Origin: Cellvibrionaceae bacterium 1162T.S.0a.05
Lineage (GTDB): Bacteria > Pseudomonadota > Gammaproteobacteria > Pseudomonadales > Cellvibrionaceae
Length of the DNA stretch: 64,000 nt
Reading direction: 5' to 3'
Assembly: GCA_000964245.1 (NCBI GenBank)
Contig: LANB01000001.1
Location: forward strand, 2,979,501 to 3,043,500
Positions 16,431 to 25,829 of the stretch are shown piece by piece. A program made the translations under genes and the position numbers. Position 1 is the stretch's first letter; each line of letters opens with the position of its first letter. Below the pieces are notes generated by a model. That model searched no databases. It was not told the origin of the DNA and was given only the letters and a program-made list of their open reading frames with translations.

Positions 16431-16985
16431 ATGCAATCCAAGCCGTTTCGTGGAAAAGCAGCTGTATTATTGGCGATTGCCGGGGAAGGTGAGCGGCAAC
16501 GATTATTGTTGACCAAACGCTCGGAACAACTGGCCTTGCACCGTGGCGAAGTGGCGTTTCCGGGAGGAAAATGGGAGCCTGGCGACGAAAACCTGTTAGC
16601 GACGGCCTTACGAGAAAGCGAAGAAGAAGTGAGCCTCAATCCGCGAGATGTTACGGTCATTGGCGATTTGCCCACCAGTTATACTCGCGGCGGTATCGCA
16701 GTTTCGTCTTACGTTGCACAAGTTCCTGAACAGCTTCAGCTTGAAGCTAACCCCGGCGAGCTCGATGCCCTTTTCTGGGTGCCATTGAATTTTTTCTCGG
16801 AAGACCGACGTAAACGGACTGATATATTTCAATATGGCGAGAAGGAAGAATGGGCGCCAGTCTATTTCTATGAAGACTATAAAATCTGGGGCTTTACTGC
16901 GCGTTTGATTGTCGAATTGGTTAACCGCTATTGTGGCATTGAAGTGGGGCGTGCGAACACCGCGCCTGAACGCGCTTATCTTTAA
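16431..16985 (+). CDS. Nudix hydrolase, CoA pyrophosphatase (NudL)-like
   Basis: The protein has 184 residues from the ATG at 16431, preceded by CAGGG; an upstream TTG in frame at 16410 is unlikely. It carries the NudL-type block LTKRSEQLALHRGEVAFPGGKWEPGD and the Nudix box core ALRESEEEVSL, with RExxEE metal-binding residues. The C-terminal IWGFTARLIVELV is also typical of CoA pyrophosphatases. The likely reaction is cleavage of CoA or CoA derivatives to 3',5'-ADP and 4'-phosphopantetheine. Confidence 0.85.
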   Translation: MQSKPFRGKAAVLLAIAGEGERQRLLLTKRSEQLALHRGEVAFPGGKWEPGDENLLATALRESEEEVSLNPRDVTVIGDLPTSYTRGGIAVSSYVAQVPEQLQLEANPGELDALFWVPLNFFSEDRRKRTDIFQYGEKEEWAPVYFYEDYKIWGFTARLIVELVNRYCGIEVGRANTAPERAYL

Positions 16986-16999
16986 TTATACGCTCGTAA

Positions 17000-18274
17000 T
17001 CAGGCGTGCTTCTTTTCAAACACACGCGCTTTCTCAACACGTGTGTCAGCCAGTTCTTCAATTTCAAAACGATAATCACCAATTTCAAAACTCACGAGAG
17101 CATCGGGAATGCTTTCGAGGTATTCCAGAATAATTCCGTTGAGTGTTTTGGGGCCATCGGTGGGTAAGTCCCATCCCAGTTGTTTATTGATATCGCGCAC
17201 CGAGGTTGAGGCATCAATGCTGTACCAATTGTTTTGGGTTTGGGTAATCTCTTCTTCCTCTTCCTCGGCGGAATCTGTGACAAAGTCACCGACGATTTCT
17301 TCGAGTAAATCCACCAGGGTTGCGATTCCCTGCACTTCACCGTATTCGTCAACCACCATGGCAAGGCGTCGTTTGGTCTTTTGAAAATTGATGAGCTGGG
17401 TGGAAAGAGGCGTTGATTCGGGGACGAAGTAGGGCGTATCAATATATTTTCGCAGTGTACTATGGTTAAACTCTTCCTCACTTTTCAAAAACCGCGAGAG
17501 TTTTCGCATGTGAAGCTCGCCAACGACATTGTTAATATCCTTTTCAAACACCGGTAGACGTGAATACTCAGTGTTGTAGAGCAGCTCCAAAATGTCTTCG
17601 ATGGGTTCATCGAGATCAATGCCGATCACTTCGTTGCGCGGCACCATAATATCCTCGACTGAGGATTTTTCGAGATCCAGTACGTTTAGCAGCATGCCCT
17701 GGTGGTGATCCGGTATCAGTTCACCCGCCTCATCAACCACGGTTCGCAGTTCATCGGGGTGCAGATTTTCGGTGAGGCTGTGTTTTTGCGCGTCGACGCC
17801 GAGCAGGTGCGCCAAACCGTTTGCCACCATATTGATGGTGGAGACAAAAGGGTGCAATACCACCAACAAGGGCTTGAGAATCAGGCTTGCTGGAAAAGCG
17901 ATTTTCTCGGGGAAGTAAGCGGCCAGGGTTTTGGGCGTGACTTCAGCAAATATCAAAAATACGATGGTCAGCACAATGGGTAGCACATAGAGCTCAACCC
18001 ATTCCCCAAAATAGCGGGTAGTCAACTCACCGGCAATCAGTGTGGCCAATACATTGACGAGATTGTTACCAATGAGTATCACACTCAGGAGTCTGTCGGG
18101 GCGCTTTAAGAGGTGTTCCGCGCGCCTGGCTCCGCTGTGGTTGTTGTTCGCGAGGTGCCGCAATTTATAGCGGTTGAGCGAAAGCATTCCTGTTTCGGAA
18201 CTGGAAAAAAAAGCGGAGAAAAAAATAAGGGAGACGAGCGATACTGCGAGTAGCTCGGTGGAAATGCTGTCCAA
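17000..18274 (-). CDS. CorC/HlyC (CNNM/DUF21-CBS) membrane protein, YfjD-like
   Basis: The 424-residue protein has an N-terminal DUF21/CNNM membrane domain (residues 1-180, with FFSSSETGMLSLNRYKL and IFAEVTPKTLAAYFPE). Two CBS motifs follow (EDIMVPRNEVIGID, and VVDEYGEVQGIATLVDLLEEIVGD near 315), and then a CorC_HlyC transporter-associated domain. The family is linked to magnesium or divalent cation efflux. The gene lies beside ypjD and ffh as in E. coli, where the yfjD/ypjD pair also borders ffh. It is convergent with the Nudix gene. Confidence 0.92.
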   Translation of the reverse strand: MDSISTELLAVSLVSLIFFSAFFSSSETGMLSLNRYKLRHLANNNHSGARRAEHLLKRPDRLLSVILIGNNLVNVLATLIAGELTTRYFGEWVELYVLPIVLTIVFLIFAEVTPKTLAAYFPEKIAFPASLILKPLLVVLHPFVSTINMVANGLAHLLGVDAQKHSLTENLHPDELRTVVDEAGELIPDHHQGMLLNVLDLEKSSVEDIMVPRNEVIGIDLDEPIEDILELLYNTEYSRLPVFEKDINNVVGELHMRKLSRFLKSEEEFNHSTLRKYIDTPYFVPESTPLSTQLINFQKTKRRLAMVVDEYGEVQGIATLVDLLEEIVGDFVTDSAEEEEEEITQTQNNWYSIDASTSVRDINKQLGWDLPTDGPKTLNGIILEYLESIPDALVSFEIGDYRFEIEELADTRVEKARVFEKKHA

Positions 18275-18343
18275 TTGAGGTGTTTACCTGTCGTGCTCTT
18301 GAGGTCTAATCTTGACCTGAAAGTGAGAAGGGTTCAAGCCCGA

Positions 18344-19147
18344 TTATGCGGTTAAAAGTAATTCATAAACGAATTTGCTGCCATAGTAGGCGGTTGCCAG
18401 TGCTACAAAGCCGCCAAGGGTCCACTTGACCGCGGTCATCCCTCCCCAGGCAAGTCGATGTCTCCCGAATAACACGGTGGCATAGATAATCCAGGCGAGC
18501 ACGGAGAAGGCGATTTTGTGCGAGAGGTGCTGCGCAAACACATCTTCTAAAAAGACGACGCCGCTCAACAAAGCAAGGGTCAGCAGGAGTTCGCCGACCC
18601 AGATAAATTCAAACAGCAAAGTCTCCATGGTTTGCAGCGGAGGCAAAAGTCCGCGAACACTGGCAGGTTGTTTCAACTTTAACTTGCGGTTTTGCCAGGC
18701 GAGTAAGAGTGCGTGAAAACTGGCAATGGTAAAGATGGAATAGGCCAGAATAGACAGGATTACATGCAGGAACAGGCCAGAATTTAAACTGATGGCGTTA
18801 CTGGTTGGGGCAAAAAATACAGCCACAATGATCGCCAGCACAGCAAAGGGAAGTAACAGAATAAAAATATTGTGTAAGGGGTTGCGCAAGCTGCTGAGCA
18901 ACACAATCAGGTTGATGGTGCCAAAGATCAGTGACGCAACTTTATAAAACCCAAAGCTGAACCCTTCGGCTAAATGCATGGAGTAATAGACAGAGACTGC
19001 ATGCGCTAGCAGCCCCACCGCAATGATGGAAAGCACACGCTCAACCGACCCGCTGTCTCGTTTAAGCGCGCTGCGAAGAAGAATCAACCAGGCGCAAACA
19101 TAAGCAATGATCGCTACAGCACTGGAGAGTATTAACAAGCTTCCCAA
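18344..19147 (-). CDS. ypjD: Inner membrane protein YpjD (CcsA/CcmC-like)
   Basis: The 267-residue polytopic protein has about eight hydrophobic segments and the cytochrome c assembly-like fold of YpjD. The haem-handling-type histidines are in LFLHVILSILAYS and in the segment QHLSHKIAFSVLAWIIYATVLFGRHRLAWGG. It lies upstream of the YfjD-like gene on the same strand and is divergent from ffh, the conserved gammaproteobacterial arrangement. The function is unproven; relatives bind haem. Confidence 0.88.
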   Translation of the reverse strand: MGSLLILSSAVAIIAYVCAWLILLRSALKRDSGSVERVLSIIAVGLLAHAVSVYYSMHLAEGFSFGFYKVASLIFGTINLIVLLSSLRNPLHNIFILLLPFAVLAIIVAVFFAPTSNAISLNSGLFLHVILSILAYSIFTIASFHALLLAWQNRKLKLKQPASVRGLLPPLQTMETLLFEFIWVGELLLTLALLSGVVFLEDVFAQHLSHKIAFSVLAWIIYATVLFGRHRLAWGGMTAVKWTLGGFVALATAYYGSKFVYELLLTA

Positions 19148-19392
19148 AATGTCTTCCTACTATTTAACTTAACGTCACGTCACTGTCTGTGAATTTGCCG
19201 GTCAGTCTATCGATTTGAGCTAATTGTTTTCATTCCAGGGGGCGTCACTCGACAGGCGATTTTCATAATTACCTGAGTATTTACCTTCCCTCTGCGTTTG
19301 TTGGCGAAGAGGCCGCTGGGCGATGTGCAAACAAAACCTGCAAACAAGAGGGCTAGAGTAGTGCCTCCTGGCCCATTTTGGCAAGCTGCAAC

Positions 19393-19421
19393 ATGGCAGT
19401 ACTCGGGGAATCACGTATAAT
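19393..19421 (+). promoter_or_regulatory. Candidate sigma70 promoter of ffh
   Basis: A perfect -10 box TATAAT (19416-19421) lies 17 bp after an ATGGCA -35-like hexamer (19393-19398), with the ffh ATG 34 bp downstream. Confidence 0.6.
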
Positions 19422-19454
19422 GGCGCCCCCGCAAAGCCAGACATTGAGTGCGTC

Positions 19455-20834
19455 ATGTTTAATAATCTTTCAGATAGACTTTCTAACTCGCTGAAAAAAA
19501 TTACCGGCAAGGCCCGCCTGAGCCACGATAATATTCAGGATGCCCTGCGCGATGTTCGTAAAGCCTTGCTCGAAGCGGATGTGGCACTGCCGGTGGTTAA
19601 GGAATTTATCAATCACGTACGTAAGCGTGCCGTCGGCCAGGAGGTCTCCCGTGCGCTTAAGCCCGGCCAGCAATTCCTGAAAATAGTTGAAAGTGAATTG
19701 ACCCAATTAATGGGCGACGCGAATGAAAAGCTGGATTTGGCCGCACAGCCACCTGCCGTGGTCTTGATGGCAGGCCTTCAAGGTGCGGGTAAAACGACGT
19801 CGGTTGCGAAACTGGGGCGCTATCTCAAGCAGCGTGAAAAGAAAAAAGTCATGGTGGTAAGTGCCGACGTGTATCGACCGGCTGCCATCAAACAACTGGA
19901 AACACTCGCAGAAGAAGTGGAAGTCGACTTCTTTCCCTCCGACGAAAAACAAAAGCCAGTCGATATTGCCAAAGAGGCACTCAAGCAAGCAAAGAAAAAC
20001 CATGTCGATGTCCTGCTGGTGGATACCGCCGGTCGTTTGCACGTGGATGAAGAGCTGATGCAAGAAATTCAGGCCTTGCACAAGGCGATCGATCCGGTCG
20101 AAACACTTTTCGTGATCGATGCCATGATCGGTCAGGATGCGGTCAATACCGCAAAAGCCTTTAACGATGCGTTGCCGTTAACCGGGGTCATTCTCACAAA
20201 AGCCGATGGTGATGCACGCGGCGGTGCCGCCTTGTCGGTGCGCCATGTCACGGGTAAACCCATCAAATTTATGGGGGTGGGTGAAAAAACCGACGCGCTT
20301 GAACCTTTCCACCCGGAACGTATTGCTTCGCGGATTCTCGGTATGGGCGACGTGATGTCGCTGATTGAGGAAGCCGAGCAAAAACTGGATAAAGAAAAAG
20401 CCGAAAAACTCGTCAAAAAGGTTCAAACAGGCAAGCGCTTTAATTTGGAAGACTTGCGCGACCAATTGCAACAAATGCAGAACATGGGTGGAATGGCCTC
20501 CATGCTTGAAAAACTGCCAGGCATGGGCAACATGTCAGCCATGGTCGAACAGGCCAACATGAACAAGCAGTTCAAACAGATGGATGCCATCATTTCTTCA
20601 ATGACACCGGCAGAACGCAAGAACCCGGACTTGTTAAACGGCTCTCGCAAACGTCGCATTACTGTGGGTTCCGGCACCCAGATTCAGGACCTTAACCGCC
20701 TGCTCAAACAGCATAAGCAAATGAGCAAAATGATGAAGAAAATGAAGGGCGGAGGCATGCAAAAAATGATGCGTGGCATGGGTGGCATGATGCCGGGCGG
20801 CAGCGGGGGCTTACCCCCGGGCATGGGGCGTTAA
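19455..20834 (+). CDS. ffh: Signal recognition particle protein Ffh (SRP54)
   Basis: The 459-residue GTPase targets nascent membrane proteins to FtsY and the Sec machinery. The N domain is helical. The G domain has P-loop GLQGAGKTTSVAKL (residues about 106-119), DTAGRLHVDEEL, TKADGDARGGAALS and GVGEKTDALEPF. The C-terminal M domain is Met-rich (MQNMGGMASMLEKLPGMGN) and ends in a Gly/Met tail. The length is normal. It is the first gene before the rpsP operon, with a 204-bp gap. Confidence 0.97.
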   Translation: MFNNLSDRLSNSLKKITGKARLSHDNIQDALRDVRKALLEADVALPVVKEFINHVRKRAVGQEVSRALKPGQQFLKIVESELTQLMGDANEKLDLAAQPPAVVLMAGLQGAGKTTSVAKLGRYLKQREKKKVMVVSADVYRPAAIKQLETLAEEVEVDFFPSDEKQKPVDIAKEALKQAKKNHVDVLLVDTAGRLHVDEELMQEIQALHKAIDPVETLFVIDAMIGQDAVNTAKAFNDALPLTGVILTKADGDARGGAALSVRHVTGKPIKFMGVGEKTDALEPFHPERIASRILGMGDVMSLIEEAEQKLDKEKAEKLVKKVQTGKRFNLEDLRDQLQQMQNMGGMASMLEKLPGMGNMSAMVEQANMNKQFKQMDAIISSMTPAERKNPDLLNGSRKRRITVGSGTQIQDLNRLLKQHKQMSKMMKKMKGGGMQKMMRGMGGMMPGGSGGLPPGMGR

Positions 20835-21038
20835 TTTCGGGTGAAAGTTTCTGGCGAATTGACCCTATACATCCCGAAACCTTTCCATTAAAATACGCCG
20901 CCTTTCGCCGGGGTGCTTGTGTAATTAGCGTCCAGGGCAGATGAATCGCGGCTTTCCGGCCCAAAGGCTGCTCAGTTAGGCAGTGGCGGGTAAGCCAGAA
21001 TGCAGACAAAAGCAAACTAAAGAACAGGTAAAACTTAC

Positions 21039-21287
21039 ATGGTAAGTATTCGTTTAGCACGAGGCGGCTCTAAAAAGCGCCCTTTTTACCACTTGACTGT
21101 GGCCGATAGCCGCAAAGCTCGTAACAGCCGTTTTATTGAACGCGTTGGGTTCTTCAACCCGATTGCGCGTGGCCAGGAAGAGCGTTTGCGTGTAGACACT
21201 GAGCGTTTGGAATACTGGGTTTCTCAGGGCGCACAATGCTCTGAGCGCGTACTCAAGCTGTTGAAAGAAGCGAAAGCTGCAGCTTAA
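21039..21287 (+). CDS. rpsP: 30S ribosomal protein S16
   Basis: The 82-residue protein starts [19 protein letters not shown], the S16 signature, and continues with [19 protein letters not shown]. It is the first gene of rpsP-rimM-trmD-rplS, the standard bacterial order. The 25-bp gap to rimM fits one transcript. The RBS is AGAACAGG before the ATG. Confidence 0.98.
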   Translation: MVSIRLARGGSKKRPFYHLTVADSRKARNSRFIERVGFFNPIARGQEERLRVDTERLEYWVSQGAQCSERVLKLLKEAKAAA

Positions 21288-21311
21288 TTTACGCCTTACC
21301 CCGCGACGCCA

Positions 21312-21851
21312 GTGACACACAAGCCTTCAAACCTGCTTACGGTTGGGCGTATCACTGGCGTTTTTGGTATTAAGGGCTGGGTAAAAGTGAAATCCTGGAC
21401 CGAGCCCAGCGAGCAAATTATGCAGTACTCGCCATGGTGGATGAAAACTCGCCACGGCGTAAAGGAAATGAAAGTCGTGGACTTTCAGCATCGCCCTCAG
21501 GGCCTGATCGTCCAGTTCGAAGGCATTGAAGATCGCGATCAGGCAGAAGCATTGGGTCGCATCGAAATCGCTGTTGAAAAACAACAGCTGGCCCCCCTGG
21601 AAGAGGGCGAATATTACTGGTACCAACTGCAGGGTTTGCAGGTGGTCAGCCATTTCGAAGGCAAGGACTATGTGTTCGGCGTGGTGGATAAAATACTGGA
21701 AACCGGCGCCAACGATGTGTTGGTTGTAAAGCCCAGCGAAGGCAGTATGGATTCCCGGGAGCGTTTACTCCCTTATGTGCCTGGCCTCTATGTCCACAAG
21801 GTGGATGTGCAGGCAGGGCGAATCGAGGTTGAATGGGACCCGGAGTTTTAG
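21312..21851 (+). CDS. rimM: Ribosome maturation factor RimM
   Basis: The 179-residue 16S rRNA processing factor binds S19 during 30S assembly. The N-terminal RimM domain starts [18 protein letters not shown], and the C-terminal PRC-barrel part has [15 protein letters not shown] and a [12 protein letters not shown] ending. The start is a GTG at 21312 just after rpsP. The stop is one base before the trmD start. Confidence 0.96.
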   Translation: MTHKPSNLLTVGRITGVFGIKGWVKVKSWTEPSEQIMQYSPWWMKTRHGVKEMKVVDFQHRPQGLIVQFEGIEDRDQAEALGRIEIAVEKQQLAPLEEGEYYWYQLQGLQVVSHFEGKDYVFGVVDKILETGANDVLVVKPSEGSMDSRERLLPYVPGLYVHKVDVQAGRIEVEWDPEF

Positions 21852-21852
21852 C

Positions 21853-22644
21853 GTGTTGCGCGTCAGGGTCATTAGCCTATTTCCGGAAATGTTTGCCGCA
21901 TTAACAGAAAGCGGCATTACACGGCGAGCGAGTGAACACGCACTTGTCGAAATTGAGGTGCTAAACCCTCGGGAATTTAGCGAGGATAAACACCAGAGCG
22001 TAGACGATAGACCCTACGGCGGCGGCCCCGGCATGGTAATGCGGGTGGAGCCTTTGAAAAAAGCTGTAGAAGCCGCACAAAGCAGCCTGGCTTTGCCGCG
22101 AGAGCAGGTACTACGCATATATTTATCGCCTCAGGGTCGACGCCTGGATAAAGTCGGCGTCAATCACCTTGGGTCAATAGCCGAAACAAAAGGCTTGATA
22201 CTGATTTGTGGCCGTTACGAAGGCGTTGATGAACGCTTCCTCGCAACGGAGGTGGACGAAGAGTGGTCAATTGGCGACTACGTCCTCAGCGGTGGAGAAC
22301 TCCCCGCAATGGTTTTACTGGATGCCCTGATTCGTAAGTTACCCACGGCGCTCGGAGATGAGCAAAGTGCAGAACAGGATTCCTTTGAAAACGGATTACT
22401 GGATTGCCCGCATTATACGAGGCCCGAAAAGTGGAGCCCGCATGAGGGGGGCAGCAACGAGACTCTGGTTGTGCCAGAGGTGCTGTTATCCGGGGATCAC
22501 AAACGCATTGCTGATTGGCGCTTGCAACAAAGCCTGGTGCGAACCTGGCTGCGGCGACCGGATTTAATCGAAGCATTAAAAGCCCGGGGGGAATTCAGCC
22601 CCGAGTTGAACGAGATACTGCAGGCAGGCCTGCAAAAAAATTGA
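21853..22644 (+). CDS. trmD: tRNA (guanine-N1)-methyltransferase TrmD
   Basis: The protein has 263 residues. The GTG start at 21853, one base after the rimM stop, gives the family N-terminus [13 protein letters not shown]; a longer reading from 21775 would lie inside rimM. SPOUT-family features are present: [17 protein letters not shown], the trefoil-knot AdoMet site [12 protein letters not shown] and [15 protein letters not shown]. The enzyme makes m1G37 in tRNAs, preventing frameshifts. Confidence 0.97.
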   Translation: MLRVRVISLFPEMFAALTESGITRRASEHALVEIEVLNPREFSEDKHQSVDDRPYGGGPGMVMRVEPLKKAVEAAQSSLALPREQVLRIYLSPQGRRLDKVGVNHLGSIAETKGLILICGRYEGVDERFLATEVDEEWSIGDYVLSGGELPAMVLLDALIRKLPTALGDEQSAEQDSFENGLLDCPHYTRPEKWSPHEGGSNETLVVPEVLLSGDHKRIADWRLQQSLVRTWLRRPDLIEALKARGEFSPELNEILQAGLQKN

Positions 22645-22660
22645 AAACCAGGAGCGAGTG

Positions 22661-23017
22661 ATGAGCGCGAAAAACAAAATTATCCAGGAGCTGGAAAACG
22701 AACAGCTCAAGAAAGATCTGCCAGAATTCAGCCCTGGCGATACTGTGGTTGTACAAGTAAAAGTAAAAGACGGTGAGCGTGAGCGTTTACAGGCCTTTGA
22801 AGGTGTTGTAATCGGCGTGCGCAACCGCGGCATTAACTCTGCGTTTACTGTACGTAAGATTTCTCATGGTGTGGGTGTGGAAAGAACGTTCCAGACACAC
22901 AGCAAATTGGTCGATAGCATTACCGTGAAGCGTCGTGGTGACGTGCGTCAAGCCAAGCTGTATTACTTGCGTGAGCTGACAGGTAAAGCGGCGAGAATTA
23001 AGGAAAAACTGAATTAA
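22661..23017 (+). CDS. rplS: 50S ribosomal protein L19
   Basis: The 118-residue L19 starts [12 protein letters not shown] and has [20 protein letters not shown] and [18 protein letters not shown]. The ATG at 22661 is preferred over the in-frame GTG at 22658, and AGGAG lies upstream. Its stop codon sits inside a terminator palindrome. It is the last gene of the rpsP operon. Confidence 0.98.
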   Translation: MSAKNKIIQELENEQLKKDLPEFSPGDTVVVQVKVKDGERERLQAFEGVVIGVRNRGINSAFTVRKISHGVGVERTFQTHSKLVDSITVKRRGDVRQAKLYYLRELTGKAARIKEKLN

Positions 23018-23029
23018 TTCAGTTTTTTT
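23004..23029 (+). terminator. Palindromic terminator overlapping the rplS stop codon
   Basis: The perfect inverted repeat AAAAACTGAATT/AATTCAGTTTTT (23004-23027) continues into a T-run. The TAA stop of rplS at 23015-23017 is at its centre, so the last codons of L19 are part of the terminator. Confidence 0.75.
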
Positions 23030-23109
23030 ACAAGCTTGAATTGCGGCCTTTGGGTCTTGCTCTGGTTAGCAGGGCTCGCAGTGTAGCAAGCAGTTTATAC
23101 CTATTTATG

Positions 23110-23134
23110 AAGCGGCCTTGGTGCCGCTTTTTTT
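23110..23134 (+). terminator. Second Rho-independent terminator after rplS
   Basis: The stem AAGCGGC/GCCGCTT (23110-23116 with 23123-23129) is followed by eight or more T residues. It backs up the weaker AT-rich palindrome 80 bp upstream. Confidence 0.8.
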
Positions 23135-23234
23135 GTGTCTGTTTTGTGTCTGTTTTTTGCCTTGGCCGGGCTGCATCGTAACGTTCTCTCAACCCCCGCT
23201 TTGTCATACTCGGGAAAATGACATGGAGAGACTT

Positions 23235-24209
23235 ATGGCCCTGCGTATTATTGCCCTGGTTTATTTTCTCACAAGCGCAAGCAATCTAATCGCACATGCG
23301 AGCGATGCGCCCCCCTCTCAACTTGTGGAGGCCTGGCGAGCGAGCTTGACGGCGGAACAACGCGAGCAGGTATTCCTGAAATTCGAGGATGAACGCCGCT
23401 TTAAATTTAACTGGCTGCCTGGTCGTCGCGCTGGCTTGCGCCTGGATGATCAAACTGACGGTCAACGCCATCTCTTGCGCGATTTTTTGCAAACGCAGCT
23501 GAGTGCAGAGGGGGCCAATAAAGTGGATGCCATTATCGCCACCGAGGCCGCGCTCGCCGTTCTGAGTTCGTCACCGGAGTACCGCAACCCCGGTAAGTAT
23601 TACAGTGCCATTTTTGGTGAGCCGGGGTCGCAAGCCTGGGCCTACCGATTAGAGGGCCATCATCTTTCGGTTAATCTAACCTTTTCCAAAGAGCGCTTAA
23701 TCTCTGCAACGCCGCTTTTTATAGGCGCAAATCCTGAAACGGTGCCTTCAGGTCCCGATAAAGGGTTGCGGGCGTTAAAAAATGAAGTGGATTTGGCGAG
23801 ACAACTCTATCGCAGCTTAAGCACAGCACAAAAAGACCAGGTGCAAAAAACCAGTGAATGGTTTGCGGGTTTTCTCACGAGCCCGGCGTCGCGCAGAGCT
23901 GAGTTGCCCAAACCTGCCGGCCTTGCGGTCAAGTCGATGAACAAGGATCAACAGACCGTGTTAAAACAATTAATCGAGGCCTATGTCTTTACACTTAATG
24001 TCGATTTTGCTCAAGCGTATATGCAGGGTGTCGAAGCGGAGTGGAATAAATTGTATTTTTTCTGGAAGGGTGATGCCGCAGCGGGCGGTGATTACTATTA
24101 TCGCATTGCGGGAGAAAACATTTTGATCGAACAGGAAACCCAGGGCAGCGATACGCACATACATGCGGTATGGCGCGATGTTGAACAGGATTTTTCAGCG
24201 CGACCCTGA
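23235..24209 (+). CDS. Secreted DUF3500 family protein
   Basis: The ATG at 23235 has GGAGAG four bases upstream and gives a 324-residue protein with a signal peptide (ALRIIALVYFLTSASNLIAHA, cleavage near SDA); longer readings lack an RBS. The DUF3500 pattern is visible: FLKFEDERRFKFNWLPGRRAGLRLDD, the EYRNPGKYYSAIFGEPG segment and RLEGHHLSVNLTF with its His pair. The family is secreted and of unknown function. Near the end, DTHIHAVWRDVEQDF is conserved in relatives as I recall. Confidence 0.85.
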   Translation: MALRIIALVYFLTSASNLIAHASDAPPSQLVEAWRASLTAEQREQVFLKFEDERRFKFNWLPGRRAGLRLDDQTDGQRHLLRDFLQTQLSAEGANKVDAIIATEAALAVLSSSPEYRNPGKYYSAIFGEPGSQAWAYRLEGHHLSVNLTFSKERLISATPLFIGANPETVPSGPDKGLRALKNEVDLARQLYRSLSTAQKDQVQKTSEWFAGFLTSPASRRAELPKPAGLAVKSMNKDQQTVLKQLIEAYVFTLNVDFAQAYMQGVEAEWNKLYFFWKGDAAAGGDYYYRIAGENILIEQETQGSDTHIHAVWRDVEQDFSARP

Positions 24210-24211
24210 GT

Positions 24212-24676
24212 TCAGGAGGCGGGTTTTTCCGCGAACTGTTTTAGATTTTTCAAACCACTTAAAATCATTTCAGCATTTTCATGCTTTTCCGGAAGGTCAG
24301 GTGTTTTTACGGAAAGGAAAACGACCAAACCGAGCTCATCTTCGGATGGCACAATGTAAACGATGCTGTAGTCATCGTAACCGATATGTTCAGATCCGAG
24401 TGAGTAAACCTCAAGCCCCAGCTCTTCAAAAGTGCTTTTGTACTTAACTGAAAAAAGGTACTGGTTGCCTTCCGTGTTTGGGGAAACAAAGTAGATTCGG
24501 CTGTTCGTTTGTTTGTATTCCGTAATACTGTAATCGCCTTCTTGTTGGCGGGTGCCTTGATGTAAATAGACCTTATCCAGAAAGCGCAAACTGTTGCTGG
24601 GAACGGGATCTTCCGCCTGTTGGCTGCAAGCCCACAGCGTGGTCAATATAAACAGTGAAAGCGTCAGATAACGCAT
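24212..24676 (-). CDS. Small lipoprotein of unknown function
   Basis: From the ATG at 24676 (RBS GAGGGG) the protein has 154 residues, with a lipoprotein signal ending in LWAC and cysteine about residue 17. The mature part has no motif I know. It alternates strands (YSITEYKQTNSRIYFVSP, YLFSVKYKS) like a small beta-rich domain. The upstream start at 24739 would put a long extension before the signal peptide and is rejected. It is convergent with the DUF3500 gene, two bases apart. Confidence 0.75.
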   Translation of the reverse strand: MRYLTLSLFILTTLWACSQQAEDPVPSNSLRFLDKVYLHQGTRQQEGDYSITEYKQTNSRIYFVSPNTEGNQYLFSVKYKSTFEELGLEVYSLGSEHIGYDDYSIVYIVPSEDELGLVVFLSVKTPDLPEKHENAEMILSGLKNLKQFAEKPAS

Positions 24677-24840
24677 AGGCCCCTCATGAGCGAACGAAAC
24701 GACATTTCTTATCAATATAGTGCAAAAACCGCGCTCCAAAGCCCAAAACTGGATAAATCCCCGTTGATATGTGGGAACCGTGTTAGACTAGCGCGCTCTA
24801 AACGACTCCTATAACAACAAAGTGATTTGAGGTAGCAACC

Positions 24841-25647
24841 ATGTACAAGAATCATGCACCAGCAAGTTCTCTGGCCTTGAGCCTGATGCTGGTTCTCAGC
24901 CTTGCTGCGTGCAAGAACGAATCAGGCGCCGGTATCGCCGAAGCGCAAGCGGCAGAAGCGCCCAAGCCTGCTGAAGCGGGTGCCGTGTCAACAGAAGAGT
25001 TTTCCACCTTGCTTGAACAAGCGCGGCCCGGACTCGAAGTTGTTGGCTCTGAAGCAACGGCGGCTAAAAATATTATACGTGTGGACATCAATGGTTCACG
25101 CAGTCTTTACCGTGTAGAGGGAACCAACTATTTCTTCGTCGGCGAGTTGTATCGTGTCGATGCCGAAGACGGCCTGGTTAACGTCACGGAAGAGGAAAAA
25201 GTGGGTGTTCGCAAGGAGTTGTTGGCGAAGATGTCTGTCGACGACATGATTGTATTTGCGCCGGAAGGCGAAGTGAAAAAGCACATCACTGTCTACACCG
25301 ATGTGGATTGCGGTTACTGTCAGAAGCTTCACCGCGAAGTCCCTGAATTGAACGCGATGGGTATTGAAGTGCGCTACGTGGCCTTCCCCAGAGCGGGTGT
25401 TGGCTCTCCCAGCTATCAAAAAATTGCGTCAGCCTGGTGTAATGAAAACCCTCAAGAGGCCTTGACCAAGGTGAAAAACCGCGAACAAATTGCCACCAAT
25501 GTCTGTGAAGGAAATCCGGTTGAGCAGCAATACAACCTCGGTCAACAAATGGGTGTGACCGGGACACCGACCATTCTGTTTGACGATGGCAATAGCATTC
25601 CAGGCTATATGCCTGCCAAGGACCTGGCTGCGCGTCTCGGCATATAA
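24841..25647 (+). CDS. dsbC: Thiol:disulfide interchange protein DsbC, lipoprotein form
   Basis: The 268-residue periplasmic disulfide isomerase has the active site CGYC (C157 and C160) in TDVDCGYCQKLHREV, a second cysteine pair further on, and the cis-Pro loop TGTPTI. The N-terminus has the lipobox LAAC (C24) followed by an Ala/Glu-rich linker of about 25 residues, so this DsbC is probably membrane-tethered rather than soluble as in E. coli. It lies upstream of hom-thrC and recJ, an order related to the dsbC-recJ pair of other gammaproteobacteria. Confidence 0.93.
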   Translation: MYKNHAPASSLALSLMLVLSLAACKNESGAGIAEAQAAEAPKPAEAGAVSTEEFSTLLEQARPGLEVVGSEATAAKNIIRVDINGSRSLYRVEGTNYFFVGELYRVDAEDGLVNVTEEEKVGVRKELLAKMSVDDMIVFAPEGEVKKHITVYTDVDCGYCQKLHREVPELNAMGIEVRYVAFPRAGVGSPSYQKIASAWCNENPQEALTKVKNREQIATNVCEGNPVEQQYNLGQQMGVTGTPTILFDDGNSIPGYMPAKDLAARLGI

Positions 25648-25669
25648 GGGCAGAGTAATAATCTTACGG

Positions 25670-25695
25670 AAAGGGGCTATAAAGCCCCTTTTTTT
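25670..25695 (+). terminator. Rho-independent terminator after dsbC
   Basis: The stem AAGGGGC/GCCCCTT (25671-25677 with 25684-25690) with a 6-nt loop is followed by a T-run. Confidence 0.9.
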
Positions 25696-25829
25696 GGGCT
25701 TGAATTCAAGTGATGTGGCGTTGACAGCGTCACATGGCCTGAGTAAGGTTGCGCTTCTTTTTTTGACCGCCCTGCGAGCAGGGTGGCCATTTCGCCCCGG
25801 TGAGGGGAAAGTCAGTTGAGGAAAGTATT

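Noticed and set aside
21775-21852. Longer trmD start inside rimM
   Set aside because: The GTG at 21853 gives the conserved N-terminus [13 protein letters not shown]; the extension is out-of-frame rimM sequence.
23118-23234. Upstream extension of the DUF3500 gene
   Set aside because: The stretch overlaps the second rplS terminator and has no RBS. The ATG at 23235 has GGAGAG and starts a good signal peptide.
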